NCBI GenBank assembly: GCA_035384565.1
Contig: DAOOIT010000097.1
Location: 1 to 17,439 of the forward strand
Origin: Planctomycetota bacterium
GTDB taxonomy: Bacteria; Planctomycetota; PUPC01; DSUN01
Direction: 5' to 3'
DNA: 17,439 nucleotides
Numbering within the stretch: position 1 is the stretch's first letter; the number at the start of each line of letters is the position of its first letter. Of this stretch, positions 1-7,022 are shown piece after piece. The position numbers and the translations under genes were made by a program. The notes under the pieces are model-generated. The model had not been told where the DNA came from and searched no databases. It saw only the letters and a program-made list of their open reading frames with translations.

Positions 1-3000
1 GACTTCGCCAGGCGACTGGCCAGGATCCACGGCTACGACGACCTGGCGAAGGTGGTTGTAGACCAGATCCTTGCCGATCCGACCATCAAGGACGACGATA
101 AGGGCGCCCTGTACCAGGCTCTGGGCGAGTACTACCTGGAACTGGTCGAGGGAGTCCGGGGGAAGGACGCGCTCCTCCGTGTCACGGAGCTCCTCGGCAA
201 GGCCCGCGAGTACTTCGACAAGTACATCGCCCACCCCGCCGCCCGGAAGGACCCCGTGGGCCTCTTCAACGTCCGGCGGCGCGTCATCTGGATCAGCGTG
301 AACCTCGCACGGACCCATGCCCGGATGCTCGACGACCCCGACGTGCCGAAGACCGACCACCCGAAGCACGTGGCCGATGCCGCGGCAGCCTACAAGGTGG
401 CCATCAAGGACTTTGATGCCCTGGCGGCCCAGAAGCGCGACGAGGAGACCAAGCTCAAGGCGGTGACGCCGAAGGAGAAGGAGGCGAGGGCCAAGTGGGA
501 CGAGCGCTACAACCAGGTGCGCACCGAGCACGTGGGCGTGCGCATCCTCCTTAACAGCGTGCGAGTCGAACTTGGCAAGTTCCTCAAAGCCAACGGCGCA
601 GCCGTGCCTGAATGGAAGCCGCTGGTCGAGGCGGCGGCCAAGGACCTCAAGCAGATGCTCTACGACTTCACCGACGCCCGGGGCCTCAAGCAGATCAACG
701 TCTACTACGCAGAGGCCATCGTCGAGCTCGGCCCTGAGAACGACGCCGAGGCCCTCGAGCGCCTGAAAGAGGTGTGGGAGGCGAAATCCGAGTTCGCCGA
801 TCACAAGGCGGTGCCCTGCAAGGCCATGCACATCATCGCGGGCGTCCTGTTCCGCCAGAAGAAATACGACGAGGTGATTGACACCCTGGATACGATGATC
901 TCTGCCCGGACCGGCGGCGGCTGGGACCCCAAGACGCAGAAGATTGACCTCGTCGGCGCTCGCGTGACGGACATCCTCAAGAACCTCGAGGAAGGGGAGA
1001 GCCCTGAACAGTACGATGCCAGAGCCCTCTCGGCGTCTTTCCTCCTGGAGACGGATGCGTATGCAGCCCTGGCCAAAGCGGCCGAGGATGCTAAGAAGCC
1101 CGGCAAGGACGTTCAGCGCCTTTACCGCATGGCCTACGAAATCGGCGTCGGCGTGTGGGACGCACGGATGCCGATGGAGCCCAAGTACGTCAAGCTCATC
1201 GAGTTCTGGCGCAGCAAGAGCGGGGCACCCCCGTCGCTGGCCGCTCTCAATATTCAGATCGCCGACGCGCTCCACAAGGCGGCGAAGGACAAGACCGAGT
1301 ACCTCCGAGCCGCCCGCCTGTACACAGAGCAGGTCGCCCGCACGAAGCCCGAGCCTGAGCAACTGCGCAAAGTGTGGGAGAACATCGCCAGGTGCTACTA
1401 TGCCGGAGGCGATCACTACAGCTCGTACATCGTCTTCACTGCCCTTTCGCGCTGGCTGCCCGAGCCGCAGCCGCAGGCCTACTCGTATGCCCAGTCGGCG
1501 GTCCAGGTCATGCGCAACGAGCAGGAAACCCGCGAGAAGGAGAAGGCCGGGCCCGCCGAACTGAACTTCCTGAAACAGGTGGTTCAGGCCGCCTACCTCA
1601 ATGCGGAGCCGCTCAGCCCTCTGGGGCCCGGGGCAGCCACCATTGGCGAGGCCAGGGACCTCAGGAGGGAGAAGAAACTCGACGAGGCGCTGAAACTCCT
1701 TCGAGGCGTCCAGCCCGAATCCAAGGCATATCCGCACGCCCTTCACGAGATTGCGCTGACCTACCGCGAGATGTACCTTGCCCTTCCCAAGGAGGAGCAG
1801 AAGGGGGCTGCGGGGCAGAAGGCTCTGAAGAGCGCACTCGACGCATTCCAGGCGTGCCTTGACTATGCGAAGAAGAGGCTCCCCGAGCTCAAAGGGGACG
1901 ATCAGGCCGAGGACCGCAAACGGGTGCTCGATGCGGCAGTGACCAGCCTGACCGTGTACTGCGACATGCTGATCGAGAATGATACAGGTCGGGCAGCGAA
2001 GGTCATCGAGATCACCACAGGGCTCAAGACCACCTACCCCGGCATCGAGGCGATGCCGAACTACGGCTTCCTCGTCTACAACCGCATGCGGGGAGCCTAC
2101 AACCTGGCCACCGGTGCGGAAGGCGAGCAGGCCGCCCAGGGCCTGGCGATTCTCGAGGAAACCTGGAAAGAGATCAAGACATTCCCCGACTTCAAGTACC
2201 TGGCCAACGCCTGCAAGATGGGGGCGAACGCCCACAATAACCTGGCCAAGGGGCTGGAAGAGCGCGCGAAGAAAACCGCCGATGCCGCTGCCAAGGCCGA
2301 ACTGGAGAAGCAGGCCGAAGCCGAGCGCAGCCGCGCCCTCGAGTTCTATCTCGATCTGCTCGACGCCGCGCCCAATCAGACCCTCAGCACCTACCGCTAT
2401 GTGCTCTACCAGCTCGACAAGCGGCCGCGCGAACCCAAGAGCGCCGACTACCGCAAGATCATCGAGCTCGCCCCCAAGGCTCTGAGCATGTTCGGCAAGG
2501 ACGAAGCCAGCGCCGCCGAGCTGGCCCAGGTGCGCATCCTCCTGGCCTCCGCCCACTGCCGCCTCAACAACTGGCGCGATGCGATCCCGATCCTGGAGGA
2601 GACCGATGCCCCGTTCGAGCAGGAATTCCAGAAGCGTCTGAAGGCCTACGAGGCCGCCAAAGCCCGCTACGATGCCGAGCCTGACCGGCATCCGCAGCCG
2701 AAGTACCCCTCCAGGCAGTTGCTTCAGATTCAGGTGCGCGAGTGGCTGGGCAGGGCCTATCTCGAAACCAACGCCAAGTCGAAGCTCAAGGATGCGCAGC
2801 TCTTCTACGCCGACCAGGTGCGCATGTACCCGAAGCCTGACCACGTGAAGCATTGGGAAGGGCTCTACTACCTGTGTGAGAGCACCCGCATGATGGGGGA
2901 CTACGAGGAGGTGCAGAAGTACCTCTTCAAGGCCTCGCTCGTCATCGGCCAGAACCCTGTTACTACGGGCAAGGGCAGCCCTCAGGATTTCCAGACCCTC

Positions 3001-3102
3001 GCGGCGAAGCTGCGCAAGGAGATCGAGGCGCTGCCCGACGCGGCGCGCAGAAAAGCCCTGTTGCCCACGATGGACCTGATTGACAAGAACCTGAGCAAGT
3101 AG
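1..3102 (+). CDS. Large TPR-repeat protein (5' partial)
   Basis: The reading frame is open from base 1 to the TAG at 3100-3102, giving 1033 visible residues, so the true start almost certainly lies upstream of the window. A GTG at 52 is in frame but has no convincing ribosome site. The protein is nearly all helical, with repeated TPR-like pairs (for example LYRMAYEIGVGVWDA, ENIARCYYAGGDHYSSYIVF, VRILLASAHCRLNNWRDAIPILEE). There is a charged coiled-coil-like stretch near bases 2260-2340. No catalytic motif or membrane segment is visible, and the N-terminus (possibly a signal peptide) is missing. The next gene starts 19 bases downstream on the same strand and also encodes TPRs, followed by ExbB/ExbD. 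I infer a scaffold or protein-interaction role in the cell envelope. The specific function is unknown. Confidence 0.85.
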   Translation, partial: DFARRLARIHGYDDLAKVVVDQILADPTIKDDDKGALYQALGEYYLELVEGVRGKDALLRVTELLGKAREYFDKYIAHPAARKDPVGLFNVRRRVIWISVNLARTHARMLDDPDVPKTDHPKHVADAAAAYKVAIKDFDALAAQKRDEETKLKAVTPKEKEARAKWDERYNQVRTEHVGVRILLNSVRVELGKFLKANGAAVPEWKPLVEAAAKDLKQMLYDFTDARGLKQINVYYAEAIVELGPENDAEALERLKEVWEAKSEFADHKAVPCKAMHIIAGVLFRQKKYDEVIDTLDTMISARTGGGWDPKTQKIDLVGARVTDILKNLEEGESPEQYDARALSASFLLETDAYAALAKAAEDAKKPGKDVQRLYRMAYEIGVGVWDARMPMEPKYVKLIEFWRSKSGAPPSLAALNIQIADALHKAAKDKTEYLRAARLYTEQVARTKPEPEQLRKVWENIARCYYAGGDHYSSYIVFTALSRWLPEPQPQAYSYAQSAVQVMRNEQETREKEKAGPAELNFLKQVVQAAYLNAEPLSPLGPGAATIGEARDLRREKKLDEALKLLRGVQPESKAYPHALHEIALTYREMYLALPKEEQKGAAGQKALKSALDAFQACLDYAKKRLPELKGDDQAEDRKRVLDAAVTSLTVYCDMLIENDTGRAAKVIEITTGLKTTYPGIEAMPNYGFLVYNRMRGAYNLATGAEGEQAAQGLAILEETWKEIKTFPDFKYLANACKMGANAHNNLAKGLEERAKKTADAAAKAELEKQAEAERSRALEFYLDLLDAAPNQTLSTYRYVLYQLDKRPREPKSADYRKIIELAPKALSMFGKDEASAAELAQVRILLASAHCRLNNWRDAIPILEETDAPFEQEFQKRLKAYEAAKARYDAEPDRHPQPKYPSRQLLQIQVREWLGRAYLETNAKSKLKDAQLFYADQVRMYPKPDHVKHWEGLYYLCESTRMMGDYEEVQKYLFKASLVIGQNPVTTGKGSPQDFQTLAAKLRKEIEALPDAARRKALLPTMDLIDKNLSK

Positions 3103-3121
3103 CGAGCAAGGGGGACGTCCG

Positions 3122-4300
3122 TTGGACCGCACGATTCCTGCAAGGCCACTGACCCGGTGGGCGGGAAGCCTGATCCTGCTACTCGCCTCGGCGCTGAGCG
3201 CGCTGGGCGGGGCAGCGGCGCCGCCCGGTGGCGACAAGATCTGGCAGAAGGGCAAGGATACCCCCATCCCCGGCGTCATCACCGGGGAGTCGGTCGAGGG
3301 GATCAAACTGGGCGCTACGATGTCCATCCCCATCATCTCCGTAGCCAACATAGACTACTTCGACGCCCCTGACGCATATCGGCGCGGCCACGACCGGATG
3401 GAACAGGGCCTCTACAGCGATGCGATCAAGCTCTTCGAGGCCGCCCTGCGGAATCCCACGAAGGCCCGTGAGTTCTGGCTCGAGCCTGCCTGCCGCTACT
3501 ACATCGCCCTCTGCTACGTAGAAGACGGCACCGATCTCGCGACTGCGGAAGCCAAGTTCAAGGAACTGCTGGAGAAGCATCCCGACACGCGCTTCCTGCC
3601 CGACGCTCTACTGGGCCTGGGGCGCGTGCAGTTCAACGCCCGCCGCTTCGATGCGGCTATTGCGCAGTTCAAGAAGCTGGGCGACCTTGCTGCTGCCAAG
3701 AACGGCTGGGAGGAGTGGCTTTCTACCGCGTACCTGTGGCAGGCGCGGTCCTACCTGGAGTCGGACAGGTACGACGAGGCGCAGCGCGCCGTCAAGCGGG
3801 TGCTGGACGCGGTAGGCGACCCGAAGCACGACCTGGCCATCCAGGCGCGCACCATCCTGGCGATGGTGCTGCTGAAGGAGGACAAGCCCGACAGGGCCGT
3901 GGATCTCCTCAGGGAGCTCATCAAGACCATCGCCCCGCGCGTGGCCGAGGAGGTAGACAAGGGCGGAGCCGACGTCCGCATGCAACGCACCGAGGCCCAG
4001 TGCCATAATGCCTTGGGCCAAGCCTACCTGAAACTATACGGCAAGACCAAGAAGGAGGAAGACCTCCGCTCGGCTCTGCTGGCGTACCTGTGGACGGTGG
4101 TCCTCTACCCCCGGTCGCAGTTCGGTGGCGAGCATGCCGAGGCGTTGTACAACGCGGCCCAGTGTTTCGAGAAACTCAAGCAAAAGAACCGTGCGACCGA
4201 GCTCCTCAACGAGCTCACGCAGAAGTACCCGGATAGCCCGTTCACGCGCCTGCTGACTCCCGGCAAGGCAGCCATTCCGAGAAAGGAGACGGAGAAGTGA
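3122..4300 (+). CDS. Exported TPR protein next to ExbB/ExbD
   Basis: This gene encodes 392 residues from a TTG start, chosen because an AAGGGGGA ribosome site lies just upstream and a signal peptide follows at once. Residues 1-33 show Arg residues, a hydrophobic core (LILLLASALSALGG) and an AAA cleavage-like site, so the protein is probably periplasmic. Residues about 36-78 form a small beta-rich segment (PIPGVITGESVEGIKLG, then ISVANIDYF). TPR repeats fill residues about 85-380; the last one (ALYNAAQCFEKLKQKNRA, then KYPDSPF) resembles those of BamD or CpoB/YbgF. CpoB works with the Tol-Pal system in E. coli, so a comparable partner role for the adjacent channel is plausible but inferred. 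The stop codon overlaps the GTG start of the next gene, which suggests translational coupling. Confidence 0.85.
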   Translation: MDRTIPARPLTRWAGSLILLLASALSALGGAAAPPGGDKIWQKGKDTPIPGVITGESVEGIKLGATMSIPIISVANIDYFDAPDAYRRGHDRMEQGLYSDAIKLFEAALRNPTKAREFWLEPACRYYIALCYVEDGTDLATAEAKFKELLEKHPDTRFLPDALLGLGRVQFNARRFDAAIAQFKKLGDLAAAKNGWEEWLSTAYLWQARSYLESDRYDEAQRAVKRVLDAVGDPKHDLAIQARTILAMVLLKEDKPDRAVDLLRELIKTIAPRVAEEVDKGGADVRMQRTEAQCHNALGQAYLKLYGKTKKEEDLRSALLAYLWTVVLYPRSQFGGEHAEALYNAAQCFEKLKQKNRATELLNELTQKYPDSPFTRLLTPGKAAIPRKETEK

Positions 4301-5118
4301 ACATGAAGGGCTGGCTGGCGGTGGTGCTGATGACTGTGATGGTGGTGGCGGTGGGTCTGACCATCGGCTTCGCGCCGCTGCACGCCGAGGAGGCCCCGCC
4401 GGCGCCCGATGCCAAGGCGGGGGCGCCTGAAGCCGTGCCCGCCCCGCCGACGCCGGAGCCCGCGCCGGCTCCTGTGACGGACACCGAGAAAGCAACAGTG
4501 CGGCGCGAGTCGCTGATGGATCAGCTCAACAAGGGCGGTGTCATCGGCTGGATCATCATGGCCCTCTCGCCGGTCGCCTTGGCGCTCATCATCGAGCACG
4601 CGGTCACCCTGCGCCGCGAGAAAATGTGCCCGCCGGAGCTCGTGCAGGAGTTGAACGACTACTTCAACGAAGAGCAATACGAGGAGGCGCTGGAACTCTG
4701 CAACGTCGAGCGCAACTTCCTCACAAACGTGACGCGCGCCGGCTTGAGCCGGCTCGACGCGGGCTTCGAGGCCATGCAGCAGGCGATGACCTCGGCGGCG
4801 GAAGAGGAGTTCACGAACTACCAGCTTCGCATCTCGTGGCTCTCACTCATCGGCAATATCGCCCCGATGTTGGGGCTGCTGGGCACGGTGCAAGGCATGA
4901 TCGGCGCCTTCGGCAAGATTGCCTATATGACCGTGGTCAAGCCGTCCGTGCTGGCCGGCAACATCAACGTCGCCCTGGTTACCACCTTCCAGGGCTTGAC
5001 CGTGGCCATCCCGGTCATGTGCGCCTACCAATACATCGCCAACCGCATCGTGGCGAACGTGCTGGCCTCGGGCAGCACGGTGAGCGAGTTGATGGACCGC
5101 TTCCGTGGCAAGAAGTAG
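4297..5118 (+). CDS. exbB: MotA/TolQ/ExbB proton channel family protein
   Basis: 273 residues. This family forms the pentameric inner-membrane channel that, with ExbD/TolR, converts proton motive force into work on envelope partners. Residues 1-30 look like a signal peptide or extra membrane segment ending in PLHA, followed by a Pro/Ala-rich linker (31-62). Typical family segments follow: TM1 about 82-100 (VIGWIIMALSPVALALIIEH), a cytoplasmic region, TM2 about 182-205 with the hallmark GNIAPMLGLLGTVQGMIGAF, and TM3 about 222-247 (NINVALVTTFQGLTVAIPVM). The GTG at 4297 overlaps the previous stop (GTGA) and has a GGAG about 8 bases upstream. An ATG at 4303 is the alternative and would remove two residues. 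Family assignment is firm. The energised partner is unknown, and the symbol denotes family only. Confidence 0.93.
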   Translation: MNMKGWLAVVLMTVMVVAVGLTIGFAPLHAEEAPPAPDAKAGAPEAVPAPPTPEPAPAPVTDTEKATVRRESLMDQLNKGGVIGWIIMALSPVALALIIEHAVTLRREKMCPPELVQELNDYFNEEQYEEALELCNVERNFLTNVTRAGLSRLDAGFEAMQQAMTSAAEEEFTNYQLRISWLSLIGNIAPMLGLLGTVQGMIGAFGKIAYMTVVKPSVLAGNINVALVTTFQGLTVAIPVMCAYQYIANRIVANVLASGSTVSELMDRFRGKK

Positions 5119-5146
5119 CCGCGGGGGCGGGAGACGCAAGACATAG

Positions 5147-5164
5147 CCGTCGCCCGCGCGACGG
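5147..5164 (+). other. GC-rich hairpin between exbB and first exbD
   Basis: A perfect 7-bp stem, CCGTCGC / GCGACGG, encloses the tetraloop CCGC in the 70-base gap between the ExbB stop and the first ExbD start. No T-run follows, so a classical intrinsic terminator is unlikely. It may tune the relative expression or mRNA stability of the two genes. Confidence 0.4.
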
Positions 5165-5188
5165 TGGCTCAAGTTGGAGAGCCCGCCG

Positions 5189-5644
5189 ATGATTAGGGGC
5201 GCCAGCCGTCGAATCATGCTGACCAAGCTCAACATGACCCCCATGATTGACTGCGTGTTCCTGCTGAACCTGTTCTTCATGACGGTCACCGAGTTGACTC
5301 GGCAGGACGACATCGAAGCCATCCTGCTTCCTGACATCAAACAGGCCATCCCGGATGAGAACCCCGACCCTGAACGCCTCGTCATCAACGTCCTGAAGGA
5401 TGGGACGATGATCATCGGCGGCAACGAGTGCAGTGACCAGCAGGTCGAGGACGCCCTTCTGGTCGAATCGCGACTCACGCGCAATGCGGAGGGGATCAGT
5501 GACCGCACTGTGCTCGTGAAGGCCGATGAGCGGACACCGTTCAAGCACATCCGCAGACTGATGACCATGTGCGTGAAGCGCAACATTCGAATCTGGCGCA
5601 TCTCCTTCGGCGTCAAACCTCAGGAGATGACTGCCGGGGAGTAA
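5189..5644 (+). CDS. exbD: ExbD/TolR family protein, first copy
   Basis: 151 residues from the ATG at 5189. I prefer it to the in-frame TTG at 5174 because GGAG at 5176-5179 sits about 9 bases before the ATG, while the TTG has no ribosome site. The layout is standard for ExbD/TolR: a short cytoplasmic tail, one membrane helix (about residues 17-35) containing TPMIDCVFLLNLFFM, then a periplasmic domain. Asp21 matches the conserved proton-pathway aspartate of the family. Asn27 within the helix is unusual; the second copy has Leu there. The periplasmic part (LVINVLKDGTMIIGGNE, then RTVLVKADERTPFKHI) has the family's typical beta-strand pattern. It presumably assembles with the upstream ExbB. Family assignment is firm and the biological target unknown. 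Confidence 0.92.
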   Translation: MIRGASRRIMLTKLNMTPMIDCVFLLNLFFMTVTELTRQDDIEAILLPDIKQAIPDENPDPERLVINVLKDGTMIIGGNECSDQQVEDALLVESRLTRNAEGISDRTVLVKADERTPFKHIRRLMTMCVKRNIRIWRISFGVKPQEMTAGE

Positions 5645-5778
5645 GCTGTTCCGTGGCCGCACGCCCGCGCCACAGGATGACCAGGAGCGACCCCGATGGC
5701 CTTGATCTCGTCTGACACTAAGAAGAGGGTCACGCTCACTGAGATGAACATGACCCCCATGATTGACTGCGTGTTCCT
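5231..5778 (+). repeat. 32-bp direct repeat shared by the two exbD genes
   Basis: Bases 5231-5262 and 5747-5778 are identical, and a further 13 bases (CCTGTTCTTCATG) match shortly after. Both units encode NMTPMIDCVFL of the ExbD membrane helix. Coordinates span both units; the DNA between them is not part of the repeat. Confidence 0.9.
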
Positions 5779-6145
5779 TCTCCTCCTGTTCTTCATGGTG
5801 GGCATGAAGTTCAAGGAACTGGACCGCAAGCTCGACATGGACCTGCCGAAGACCGGCAAACCCAACCCCTCCGACCCCAATGTTCTGAACACGGAGCTGT
5901 GGGTGCGGATCATGGTCAAGCGGGGGACGGAGGCCAACCCGCAGCCGCAGTACTACGTGGACCAGAAGGCGATGCGCGATAAGGAGCACCTCCGGGCCAC
6001 TCTGAGACAACACGCGGCAATTCCCGGAGCCAGGAAAGACCCTGTGATCCTGGACGTCAGCGAGGACGCCCATCACGGCTGGCTCATGATCGCTCTGGAC
6101 TACCTGCACGAGATGAAGTTTCAGAGCATCAACTTCAGGCAGTGA
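5696..6145 (+). CDS. exbD: ExbD/TolR family protein, second copy
   Basis: 149 residues from an ATG preceded by AGGAG at a good distance. The single membrane helix (about residues 20-38) carries TPMIDCVFLLLLFFM with the conserved Asp24. The periplasmic domain follows (TELWVRIMVKRG, YYVDQKAMRDKEHLRATL, DPVILDVSEDAHHGWLMIAL). Outside the helix it differs strongly from the first copy, so the two probably form a heteromeric ExbD pair or serve different partners. A 32-base stretch encoding the start of the helix is nevertheless identical in both genes. A gap of 51 bases separates it from the first copy, and 144 bases separate it from the lipoprotein gene. Family assignment is firm. Confidence 0.92.
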   Translation: MALISSDTKKRVTLTEMNMTPMIDCVFLLLLFFMVGMKFKELDRKLDMDLPKTGKPNPSDPNVLNTELWVRIMVKRGTEANPQPQYYVDQKAMRDKEHLRATLRQHAAIPGARKDPVILDVSEDAHHGWLMIALDYLHEMKFQSINFRQ

Positions 6146-6179
6146 GGCGCCTGCCGCGCCCTCCCTTGTGGTCTCTTCG

Positions 6180-6260
6180 CTGACCTCCCGCGGGCAACCG
6201 GCGCTGCGGGGGGTCAGATCGCATTTGTGGCTGATGTGAGCCCAGGCCGCCACCGGTTGC
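6180..6260 (+). promoter_or_regulatory. Possible structured leader (hairpin plus pseudoknot)
   Basis: In the 144-base gap before the lipoprotein gene, CTGACCTCCCGC (6180-6191) pairs with GCGGGGGGTCAG (6206-6217) as a 12-bp stem with one G-U pair. Its 14-base loop contains GCAACCGG (6194-6201), which is perfectly complementary to CCGGTTGC (6253-6260), about 30 bases before the ATG. This could form an H-type pseudoknot. It matches no riboswitch class I recognise. No T-run follows the stem, so it is a poor terminator. Confidence 0.35.
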
Positions 6261-6289
6261 TTGCCGGCTACGGAGATGGAGAAGTCTCG

Positions 6290-6997
6290 ATGCTGCACCG
6301 AACGGTCGCCCTTGCGTTCGTCTGCCTTCTCGCATCCTGCTCGGCGGCGGAGGATGCCCCGAAGGCCCCGGCCCCTCCGGCCAAGGGCGCGCCGCAGTTG
6401 CCCGACATTCGCCTGGACCTTAAGGCCGGGACAGTGGAGATTGACGGGACCTTCTGCGTTGGCGAATACCCGCTCGAGCTGCTCGTGTGCCAGAACACGA
6501 TGAAGGACTACGAGTCGATGATCTCCTCGCCAGCGAAGCCCAGCCTGCTGCACACGGCCCTGTTGGCCCTCGGGCTGAAGCCTCGGGTGCGCGACCAGAA
6601 GGAGCCTGGCCGGGTGCTCCGCGAGGGCGACCCCGTGGACGTGCTGCTGCGGTTCACCCGCGACGGCAAAGAGGTTACCGTCGAGCCCCGCGAGCTCATC
6701 GTCAACGTAGAGACGAAGGAGCACATCGCGGCCACACCGTTCGTCTTCTTCGGGTCGTTCCTGTTCCCGGACCCCGAAGACGGTAAGAGGATGATCTACC
6801 TTGGAGATTCCGAGCAGTGGCTCATCGGGCTGCTGGGCGACACGGCGAGTGTGATAGACCTGCCGCCCGAGGCGGCGGGCAAGTACGGCGCTCTGGGAAT
6901 TGACACGAAAGTGGCGCCGCCCAAAGGCAGCAAGGTCACCGTGGTGATGCGGCCGTCGAAGGATCGCAAGCCGGCGGGGGCGCCCAAGGGCAAGTAG
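6290..6997 (+). CDS. YdjY-domain lipoprotein
   Basis: 235 residues from the ATG at 6290, which has GGAG 8 bases upstream and is followed directly by a lipoprotein signal: MLHRTVALAFVCLLASC, with lipobox LASC and Cys17 as the lipidated residue. The frame stays open upstream to a GTG at 6227, but that start would bury the signal. A Pro/Ala linker (about 21-37) precedes a domain recalling E. coli YdjY and its planctomycete relatives: EIDGTFCVGEYPLELLVC, KDYESMISSPAKPSLLHTAL, VDVLLRFTRDGKEVTVEPRE, ATPFVFFGSFLF, then SVIDLPPEA. The biochemical role of the family is not established. The mature protein should be membrane-anchored and periplasmic, which fits the ExbB/ExbD genes before it, although the 144-base leader allows separate control. 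Confidence 0.83.
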   Translation: MLHRTVALAFVCLLASCSAAEDAPKAPAPPAKGAPQLPDIRLDLKAGTVEIDGTFCVGEYPLELLVCQNTMKDYESMISSPAKPSLLHTALLALGLKPRVRDQKEPGRVLREGDPVDVLLRFTRDGKEVTVEPRELIVNVETKEHIAATPFVFFGSFLFPDPEDGKRMIYLGDSEQWLIGLLGDTASVIDLPPEAAGKYGALGIDTKVAPPKGSKVTVVMRPSKDRKPAGAPKGK

Positions 6998-7022
6998 CTG
7001 CCCATGCACAGGAGCGTTCGCT

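Noticed and set aside
52..54. GTG at 52 as the true start of the first TPR protein
   Set aside because: The frame is open to base 1 with protein-like sequence upstream and no ribosome site before the GTG, so the gene is better read as truncated by the window.
6227..6289. GTG at 6227 as the start of the YdjY lipoprotein
   Set aside because: It would place 21 polar residues before a complete lipoprotein signal; the ATG at 6290 has a well-spaced GGAG.
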